NCBI GenBank assembly: GCA_017560855.1
Contig: JAFZEB010000129.1
Coordinates: 1-6,428 of the forward strand
DNA length: 6,428 nucleotides
Source of the DNA: Ruminiclostridium sp.
Lineage (GTDB): Bacteria > Bacillota > Clostridia > Oscillospirales > Oscillospiraceae
Reading direction: 5' to 3'
Shown: one piece after another, positions 1 to 4,486 of the stretch
Position numbering within the stretch: position 1 is the stretch's first letter
Layout: each line of letters opens with the position of its first letter
Translations under genes and position numbers: made by a program
The notes under the pieces: generated by a model
Database searches by the model: none
What the model saw: only the letters and a program-made list of their open reading frames with translations
Told to the model about the DNA's origin: nothing

Positions 1-348
1 AAGGTGGACCGTTCCGCCGCTTACGCTGCCCGCTGGGTGGCAAAGACCGTTGTCGCCGCAGGCCTGGCCAAGCGCTGCCAGGTCCAGCTGGCCTACGCCA
101 TCGGCGTGGCCCGTCCCGTCTCCGTCCTGGTGGAGACCTTCGGCACCGGCACCGTTTCCGACGAGGTCCTGGAGAACGCTGTTCAGAAGGTCTTCGACCT
201 GCGTCCCACTGCCATCATCCGTGATCTGGACCTGCAGAAGCCCATCTACCGCAAGCTGGCTGCCTACGGCCACATGGGCCGTGAGGACCTGGGCGTCCTG
301 TGGGAGAAGACCGACCGTGCTGAGGCACTGAAGGCTGCCTGCAAGTAA
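1..348 (+). CDS. metK: S-adenosylmethionine synthetase, C-terminal part (5' end outside window)
   Basis: MetK joins methionine and ATP to make S-adenosylmethionine, releasing phosphate and pyrophosphate, in the cytoplasm. Only the last 115 residues are visible, about 30% of a usual 380-400 residue enzyme. They read in frame from base 1 and end at TAA 346-348. The segment opens with KVDRSAAYAARW, the strongly conserved start of the third MetK domain. It continues with AYAIGVARPVSV, VETFGTGTV, FDLRPTAIIRDLDL and AAYGHMGRED, and ends in the typical LWEKTDRAEAL tail, so the family call is secure. The GTG at base 4 is an internal valine codon, not a start. The glycosyltransferase start follows after 10 nt and its ribosome binding site overlaps the metK stop, so the two are probably co-transcribed. 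Any SAM riboswitch would lie upstream of metK, outside this window. Confidence 0.97.
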   Translation, partial: KVDRSAAYAARWVAKTVVAAGLAKRCQVQLAYAIGVARPVSVLVETFGTGTVSDEVLENAVQKVFDLRPTAIIRDLDLQKPIYRKLAAYGHMGREDLGVLWEKTDRAEALKAACK

Positions 349-352
349 GGAG
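347..352 (+). promoter_or_regulatory. Ribosome binding site of the glycosyltransferase, overlapping the metK stop
   Basis: AAGGAG lies 6 nt before the ATG at 359, and its first two bases are part of the metK TAA stop. This supports the 359 start. It also suggests that ribosomes ending metK could feed re-initiation on the glycosyltransferase. Confidence 0.75.
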
Positions 353-358
353 CATCCC

Positions 359-1384
359 ATGGCAGAAATTTCTGTGATCGTTCCGGTATACAAGGCGGAG
401 GCCTTTCTGCGTAAGTGTACCGATTCCATTCTGAACCAGACCTTCACCGACCTGGAGCTTCTCCTGGTGGAGGATGGTTCCCCTGACCAGAGCGGGGCCC
501 TCTGCGACCAGATCGCCGCCGAGGACCCCCGTGTCCGGGTCTTCCACAAGCCCAACGGCGGCGTCAGCTCCGCCCGCAATCTGGGCATGGCCGAGGCAAA
601 GGGCAAGTACATTGCCTTTGCCGACTCCGACGACTGGCTCCCCCTGGACGCCCTGGCCAACATGTACGAGGCCCTCACTGCCAATGGGGCAGACTCCGCC
701 GGTGGTTCTCACATTCTGGTGGAGGTGGACGGCCGGGAGGCCTCTGCCCCCGGCGCTATGCCCCCTGGTGTCTACGGTCCTGCTGAGATCCGCACCGGTT
801 TCATCGACCGACTCATGGGCGAGCGGATGGGCAAGCCTGATGAGGTCCTGAACGGCTTCATCTGGCGGTTCCTCTTCTCCAAGGATATTATCCTGGACAA
901 CAACATTACCTTCGAGGGTGCTTACCTGGAAGACGAACTCTTCCTGCTGGAGTACTTCTGCTATGCCAAGAAGCTGGCGATGATCGGCCAGCCTGTCTAC
1001 TACTACCTCCAGAATCCCGTGTCTGTGACCCGTCGGTATCTGAAGGACTATATGCAGACCTTCACCCGGTTCATGGAGGCCAAGGCAGCCCTGGCGGAAA
1101 AGCACGGCCTGGGAGATAATCTTCTCCTGTGGAAGGAGAACTCCAACTGGTCCGGTCTGCTCATTGCCATCGGCAATGAGTTCGCCGCCAGCAACCCTGC
1201 CTCCCTGAGTCAGAAGCGGCAGAAGGTCAAGGAGATCTGTGCCCGGCCCGAAATGGCCCAGGCCATCCAGGCCATTCGCCCCCAGGGGCTGGGCCGGAAC
1301 AAGCAGGTGGTGGCCGACCTGGTCTGCAAGAAGCAGTTCCTGCTGCTCTCCCTGCTGTACTGGTATAAAAACCGCAATCACTAA
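359..1384 (+). CDS. Family 2 (GT-A fold) glycosyltransferase
   Basis: This 341-residue protein should transfer a sugar from a nucleotide-sugar donor to a growing glycan or lipid carrier at the cytoplasmic face of the membrane. The N-terminus is a classical GT2 Rossmann-like start (ISVIVPVYKAEAFL, residues 4-17). It is followed by SILNQTFTDLELLLVEDGSPD (residues 23-43) with the nucleotide-contacting Asp39, then GGVSSARNLGM (67-77). The metal-binding DXD-type site is ADSDDW at 88-93. A later EDELF (191-195) sits where many GT2 enzymes carry their general-base region. The C-terminus (about 325-341) is hydrophobic then basic (LLLSLLYWYKNRNH) and may touch the membrane, but there is no clear transmembrane segment. 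Donor and acceptor cannot be read from the sequence. The adjacent ligase/polymerase-like membrane protein suggests a shared role in a cell-surface polysaccharide. The start is fixed by a good AAGGAG. Composition resembles the neighbouring metabolic genes, so there is no sign of recent transfer. Confidence 0.9.
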   Translation: MAEISVIVPVYKAEAFLRKCTDSILNQTFTDLELLLVEDGSPDQSGALCDQIAAEDPRVRVFHKPNGGVSSARNLGMAEAKGKYIAFADSDDWLPLDALANMYEALTANGADSAGGSHILVEVDGREASAPGAMPPGVYGPAEIRTGFIDRLMGERMGKPDEVLNGFIWRFLFSKDIILDNNITFEGAYLEDELFLLEYFCYAKKLAMIGQPVYYYLQNPVSVTRRYLKDYMQTFTRFMEAKAALAEKHGLGDNLLLWKENSNWSGLLIAIGNEFAASNPASLSQKRQKVKEICARPEMAQAIQAIRPQGLGRNKQVVADLVCKKQFLLLSLLYWYKNRNH

Positions 1385-1404
1385 ACCCATCGCAATTCCC
1401 AAAG

Positions 1405-1411
1405 AAAGGAG
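1405..1411 (+). promoter_or_regulatory. Ribosome binding site that fixes the GTG start of the ligase-like gene
   Basis: AAAGGAG sits 9 nt before GTG 1421. An in-frame TGA at 1412-1414 excludes any start further upstream, and the next in-frame ATG is near codon 118. GTG 1421 is therefore the only start that keeps the N-terminal region. Confidence 0.8.
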
Positions 1412-1420
1412 TGATCGCCC

Positions 1421-2971
1421 GTGGAAACGGTACGGAGCAGTATCCTGTGCCAACTCCTCGCCCCTCTTTGGCGGCAGCTGTGCGCCTGGTATGAGGGCAG
1501 CCTGCTGGCTGTTGTCATCCGTGGCATCGCCGACCTGATCGTTCGGTGGTGTACCGGCAGTGTGATCATCCAATTTATCATTCGAGACGGTGTCCTGGAC
1601 AAGGCATGGAAGGACAGCCTTCTCTGTCGGGGCTTGACCTTCCTGATCAATATCCCCACAAAGATTCTGCACGCCATCTACAAAAAGTTTGAAGCCGCCT
1701 TTGAGGGCAGTTTCTTTGCCCAGCTGGCCTTCTCCGTGGTGGAGAATACCCCTGTTTTCATCAGCTGGTTCATGCTGGCCATTCTGGTCATTCCCTTCGA
1801 GAGCTGGAACAATGCCTACAGCCTTCTGGTCTATGGCGGCGGTCTGGTGCTGGCGATCTTCTCCGGCATGCGCCGGAAGGACTGGGGGCTGGATATCGCC
1901 TCCCTGGGTCCCTGGCTGGTGGCCTTTGGGGCCGCTGTGGTCCTGGCCTGGCCCCTGTCGGCCTATCCCGATGCCTCTTTCCGGTTCCTGAAGTACTACG
2001 GTGCCGCCATCCTGTGTGTCATCGTCATCGTCAGCACCGTCCAGCGGCGGGAACATCTCATGCGTCTGCTGGGCTTCTCCTCGATGGGTCTGGCGGTCAT
2101 GTCTCTCTATGGCTTCTACCAGCGCATCATGGGCGTGGAGGTCAACGCCTCCTATGTGGACATGACCCAGAGCCTGAACAAGTATATGCCCGGTCGTGTG
2201 GATGCCTTTTTTGACAACCCCAACACCTTTGCCCAGGTCCTGCTGATGCTCATTCCCCTGGCGGTGGCCCTGATGCTGGGGAGCAAGGGCTGGTTTGGCC
2301 GTTTTCTGGGCTTCGGCAGTGCGGGTCTAGGCTGTGTGGCTATGATCATGACCTATTCCCGTGCCTCCTGGCTGGGTCTGGCCTTTGCGGCGGCTGTCTT
2401 CGTTCTCCTGTGGAACCGGAAGATCATCCCCGCCGCTATCTTCGTGGTGTGCGCCGCCATTCCCTTCCTGCCGGAGACCGTCTTTAACCGCATCCTCAGT
2501 ATCTTCAACTTCTCCGACAGCTCCACCAGCAGCCGGTTCCCCCTGTATGCTGCCGCCGGTGAATTCCTCACCATGCGGCCCATCTTGGGTGCCGGTCTGG
2601 GTGCCGATGCGGTCCGCTCCGCCATCAGCGACCTGAACCTTTTCCACGGCCACGACAAGTTCGTCCACTGCCACAATATGTACCTGCAGGTCTGGTGTGA
2701 GACCGGCCTGCTGGGCATCGTCACCTTCCTGGGCGGTATGCTCTGGACGGTGAAGAAGGGCGTGAAGGCGGTGGCAAAGGTCACCTGTGATGCGCAGGTC
2801 CGTATGGCCATCATCGGCGGCACCTCTGCCATCCTGGGCTGCCTCCTGTGCGGCATGGCCGACTACCTGTGGAACTACCCCCGTGTGATGCTGATCTTCT
2901 GGTTCGTCTGTGCCATCGTTCTGGCCGGTGTCCGGCTGGCTGGCAGAGAGGAAACCAATACCCCTGCATAA
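1421..2971 (+). CDS. O-antigen ligase/polymerase (Wzy_C/WaaL-like) family membrane protein
   Basis: This 516-residue polytopic membrane protein has roughly 11-12 hydrophobic segments from residue 112 on, for example 112-127, 131-149, 161-180, 193-207, 268-286, 300-331, 334-350, 429-443, 462-478 and 487-505. Family members join or polymerise undecaprenyl-linked glycans on the outer face of the membrane. Diagnostic stretches are FFDNPNTFAQVLLML (263-277), TYSRASWLGL (311-320), SSRFPLYAAAGEF (370-382) followed by PILGAGLGA (387-395), and CHNMYLQVWCETGLLG (417-432). The His418-Asn419 pair matches the HN motif whose histidine is essential in WaaL, and Arg372 lies in the periplasmic-loop arginine region. 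Residues 1-110 form an extension before the first clear membrane segment and carry a repeat, described separately. The gene lies 36 nt after a GT2 gene and 16 nt before metF. In a presumed Gram-positive-type clostridium the product is more likely a wall or capsule glycan enzyme than a true lipopolysaccharide ligase. The sequence does not separate ligase from polymerase. Confidence 0.88.
   Translation: METVRSSILCQLLAPLWRQLCAWYEGSLLAVVIRGIADLIVRWCTGSVIIQFIIRDGVLDKAWKDSLLCRGLTFLINIPTKILHAIYKKFEAAFEGSFFAQLAFSVVENTPVFISWFMLAILVIPFESWNNAYSLLVYGGGLVLAIFSGMRRKDWGLDIASLGPWLVAFGAAVVLAWPLSAYPDASFRFLKYYGAAILCVIVIVSTVQRREHLMRLLGFSSMGLAVMSLYGFYQRIMGVEVNASYVDMTQSLNKYMPGRVDAFFDNPNTFAQVLLMLIPLAVALMLGSKGWFGRFLGFGSAGLGCVAMIMTYSRASWLGLAFAAAVFVLLWNRKIIPAAIFVVCAAIPFLPETVFNRILSIFNFSDSSTSSRFPLYAAAGEFLTMRPILGAGLGADAVRSAISDLNLFHGHDKFVHCHNMYLQVWCETGLLGIVTFLGGMLWTVKKGVKAVAKVTCDAQVRMAIIGGTSAILGCLLCGMADYLWNYPRVMLIFWFVCAIVLAGVRLAGREETNTPA
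1439..1738 (+). repeat. Degenerate ~20-residue protein repeat, five copies, in the N-terminal extension of the ligase-like protein
   Basis: The protein shows five related elements of the form Ser, two large hydrophobic residues, a small or hydrophobic residue, then a mixed hydrophobic stretch. They are SILCQLLAPL (7-16), SLLAVVIRGI (27-36), SVIIQFIIRD (47-56), SLLCRGLTFL (66-75) and SFFAQLAFSV (97-106). The serines are 20, 20, 19 and 31 residues apart. Trp23, Trp43 and Trp63 are exactly 20 apart just before copies two to four, with Phe94 in the matching place before copy five. Gly precedes Ser in copies two, three and five. The DNA is not obviously repeated, so this is an old or constrained protein pattern. 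It was found by eye, without a statistical test. Confidence 0.5.
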
Positions 2972-2975
2972 GAAA

Positions 2976-2981
2976 GAAGAG
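2976..2981 (+). promoter_or_regulatory. Weak ribosome binding site of metF
   Basis: GAAGAG lies 6 nt before ATG 2988 in the 16-nt gap after the ligase-like gene. It is an imperfect Shine-Dalgarno sequence compared with those of the neighbouring genes. The start itself is decided by the conserved N-terminus that begins there. Confidence 0.45.
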
Positions 2982-2987
2982 ATCCCC

Positions 2988-3857
2988 ATGAAACTCAGCA
3001 ATCTCTGGAATGAGAAATCCGTCACCCTGTCCTTCGAGGTTTTCCCCCCAAAGAAGGACAGCGACTTTGATACTGTCCGCTTCGCCGCCGAACAGATCGC
3101 CGAGCTGAAGCCTGACTTTATGAGTGTTACCTACGGTGCCGGGGGCGGCACCTCCGCCTACACCGCCGAGATCGCCCGGATCCTCCAGTCCGGTCACAAG
3201 GTCCCCGCCCTGGCCCACCTGACCTGCGTGTCCTCCAGCCGGGACCGGATCCACCAGGAGCTGGAGAACCTGAAGGCCGCCGGCATCGAGAACATCCTGG
3301 CCCTTCGGGGAGACTATCCCCCCGGCTACGATCCCGATGCCCCCCGGGACTTCCGCTATGCCTATGAGCTGGTGAAGGAGATCAAGGCCTTCGGCGGCTT
3401 CGCCATCGGTGCGGCCTGCTATCCCGAGTGCCACGTGGAGAGCCGGAGCCATGAGGAAGACCTCCTCCATCTGAAGGAAAAGGTGGACTGCGGGGTGGAC
3501 TTCCTCACCACCCAAATGTTTTTTGACAACAGCGCCCTCTACAGCTTCCTGTGGAAGGCCCAGCGGCTGGGGATCAAGGTCCCTGTCCTGGCGGGCATCA
3601 TGCCGGTCACCAACGCCGCCCAGATGACCCGCATCCTGTCTCTCTCCGGTACCACCCTGCCCAATCGCTTCCGAATGATCCTGGACAAATTCCGGGACCG
3701 TCCCGACGCCATGAAGCAGGCGGGCATCGTCTACGCCTCCGAGCAGATGGTGGACCTGGTGGCCAACGGCATCCGAGGGGTCCACGTGTACACCATGAAC
3801 AAGCCCGATGTGGCCTCTGCCCTCATGGAAAACCTCTCCAAGGTCCTGGGACGCTGA
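2988..3857 (+). CDS. metF: 5,10-methylenetetrahydrofolate reductase
   Basis: MetF is a cytoplasmic FAD enzyme that reduces 5,10-methylene-tetrahydrofolate to 5-methyl-tetrahydrofolate, the methyl donor for MetH. The 289 residues match the usual single-domain bacterial length (about 290-300). Visible motifs in order are SFEVFPP (15-21), where Glu17 corresponds to catalytic Glu28 of E. coli MetF; SVTYGAGGGTS (46-56); LAHLTC (75-80); LALRGDYP (104-111), where Asp109 corresponds to the flavin-contacting Asp120; CYPECH (144-149); TTQMFFDN (174-181), where Gln176 corresponds to folate-contacting Gln183; and GIMP (203-206). The start at 2988 puts the conserved NLWNEKSVTLSFEVFPP segment at the N-terminus; in-frame starts further upstream lie inside the preceding gene. 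The stop overlaps the next gene's start by one base. I see no CxxC-rich extension or adjacent metV of the kind found with acetogen-type MetF, so an NADH- or NADPH-dependent stand-alone enzyme is likely. Confidence 0.96.
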   Translation: MKLSNLWNEKSVTLSFEVFPPKKDSDFDTVRFAAEQIAELKPDFMSVTYGAGGGTSAYTAEIARILQSGHKVPALAHLTCVSSSRDRIHQELENLKAAGIENILALRGDYPPGYDPDAPRDFRYAYELVKEIKAFGGFAIGAACYPECHVESRSHEEDLLHLKEKVDCGVDFLTTQMFFDNSALYSFLWKAQRLGIKVPVLAGIMPVTNAAQMTRILSLSGTTLPNRFRMILDKFRDRPDAMKQAGIVYASEQMVDLVANGIRGVHVYTMNKPDVASALMENLSKVLGR

Positions 3858-3859
3858 TG
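3855..3859 (+). promoter_or_regulatory. TGATG stop-start overlap coupling metF to the activation-protein gene
   Basis: The metF stop TGA (3855-3857) shares its last A with the ATG (3857-3859) of the next gene. The only Shine-Dalgarno-like bases nearby are AAGG at 3840-3843, 13 nt upstream, which is too far to be strong. Translation of the second gene probably depends on ribosomes finishing metF. Confidence 0.7.
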
Positions 3860-4465
3860 AAGCTGGACCGACAGGAGATCGCCCGCTATCTGGGCTATGG
3901 AAGAACTCCCATGCCCCCGGAGGTGTCCGCTCTGGCGGAGACCTGCATGGGGGAACTGGAACGTGCCGTCATCCCTCGGTCTTTGGGCCGAAGGATGGCG
4001 GTTCGCCGATTTACAGAGGCCAGCCGGGATCTGGCCCATCACCTCCGTCACTGTGAGGAGGCCGTTCTCTACGCCATTACCCTGGGGCCCCAGGCCGACC
4101 TGCTCCTGCGCCGATGGAGCGTGCGGGACGTGGCCAAGGCTGCCGTGGGGCAGGCGGTGTGCGCCGCCTGGCTGGACCAGCTGGCGGCAGACTATGTGGA
4201 AGGTCTGGAACTGGGGGAGGGGGAGTATCTGACTCCACCCTTCAGCCCGGGCTATGGGGACTGGTCCCTGTCCCACCAACAGGAGGTCCTGGACCTTCTG
4301 GACGCCACTCGCCGGATGGGGTTGAGCCTCACCGGGGCCGGGATGCTGGTGCCGGAAAAATCCATCACCGCCCTGGTGGGGATAAGCGACCGGCAGGAGG
4401 AGTCCTGCGGTCAGAAATGTATGCGATGCAACAAGAAAGACTGTCCTTTTAGGTCAGCCGACTGA
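3857..4465 (+). CDS. Stand-alone cobalamin-dependent methionine synthase activation protein
   Basis: This 202-residue protein resembles the C-terminal activation domain of long MetH proteins. That domain binds SAM and re-methylates cobalamin after accidental oxidation to cob(II)alamin. The clearest signatures are PFSPGYGDWSL (128-138), the counterpart of the SAM-binding GY loop, followed by a helix like QQEVLDLLDA (141-150), and GMLVPEKSITALVG (162-175), which matches the conserved M-x-P-x-KS segment. Residues 70-110 (LYAITLGPQADLLLRRWS onward, with AVGQAVCAAWLDQLAADY) fit the helical core of this family. Thermotoga maritima is a known precedent for a short MetH with a separate activation protein. 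The C-terminus carries four cysteines (C184, C188, C191, C196), described separately. The gene is fused by a one-base overlap to metF and lies 21 nt before metH. This context strongly supports a role as the MetH repair partner. Confidence 0.88.
   Translation: MKLDRQEIARYLGYGRTPMPPEVSALAETCMGELERAVIPRSLGRRMAVRRFTEASRDLAHHLRHCEEAVLYAITLGPQADLLLRRWSVRDVAKAAVGQAVCAAWLDQLAADYVEGLELGEGEYLTPPFSPGYGDWSLSHQQEVLDLLDATRRMGLSLTGAGMLVPEKSITALVGISDRQEESCGQKCMRCNKKDCPFRSAD
4406..4444 (+). other. C-terminal CX3CX2CX4C cysteine cluster of the activation protein
   Basis: Cys184, Cys188, Cys191 and Cys196 lie within 13 residues near the end of the protein (CGQKCMRCNKKDC), surrounded by Lys and Arg. Four closely spaced cysteines can bind zinc or an iron-sulfur cluster; which one, if any, cannot be told from sequence. 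In a protein thought to reduce and re-methylate cobalamin, a redox cluster that delivers an electron would make sense, but this is inference. Confidence 0.6.
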
Positions 4466-4471
4466 TAGAGG

Positions 4472-4478
4472 AAAGGGG
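4472..4478 (+). promoter_or_regulatory. Ribosome binding site of metH
   Basis: AAAGGGG lies 8 nt before ATG 4487. An in-frame TAG at 4466-4468, directly after the previous gene's TGA, rules out a start further upstream, so 4487 is the metH start. Confidence 0.75.
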
Positions 4479-4486
4479 TCAAACAG

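Noticed and set aside
1385..1420. The 36-nt gap between the glycosyltransferase and ligase-like genes as a terminator or attachment site
   Set aside because: It contains a ribosome binding site but no inverted repeat, T-run or direct repeat.
215..2056. A 613-codon open frame on the minus strand across metK, the glycosyltransferase and the start of the ligase-like gene
   Set aside because: It is antisense to three genes with clear family motifs. Its translation is low-complexity, rich in Gly, Asp, Gln and His, with no recognisable domain. Long antisense frames are expected where third positions are nearly always G or C.
2207..2216. TTTTTTGACA in the ligase-like gene, and again at 3519-3528 in metF, as a possible -35 box or slippage site
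   Set aside because: Both encode Phe-Phe-Asp-Asn inside conserved protein motifs. No TATAAT-like box lies 16-18 nt downstream, and neither frame breaks after the T-run.
2910..2987. An upstream in-frame start for metF
   Set aside because: It would overlap the end of the ligase-like gene and add 26 residues before the conserved MetF N-terminus. ATG 2988 fits both spacing and family length.
2811..3785. A 324-codon minus-strand open frame opposite metF
   Set aside because: It mirrors the well-conserved metF coding sequence, has a Gly/Val/His-rich composition without motifs, and lacks an upstream ribosome binding site of its own that I can see.
3551..3856. An upstream in-frame extension of the activation protein into metF
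   Set aside because: The frame is open there, but the extra 102 codons overlap the conserved metF C-terminus and translate to Gly/His/Pro-rich sequence without family similarity. ATG 3857 is the natural start.
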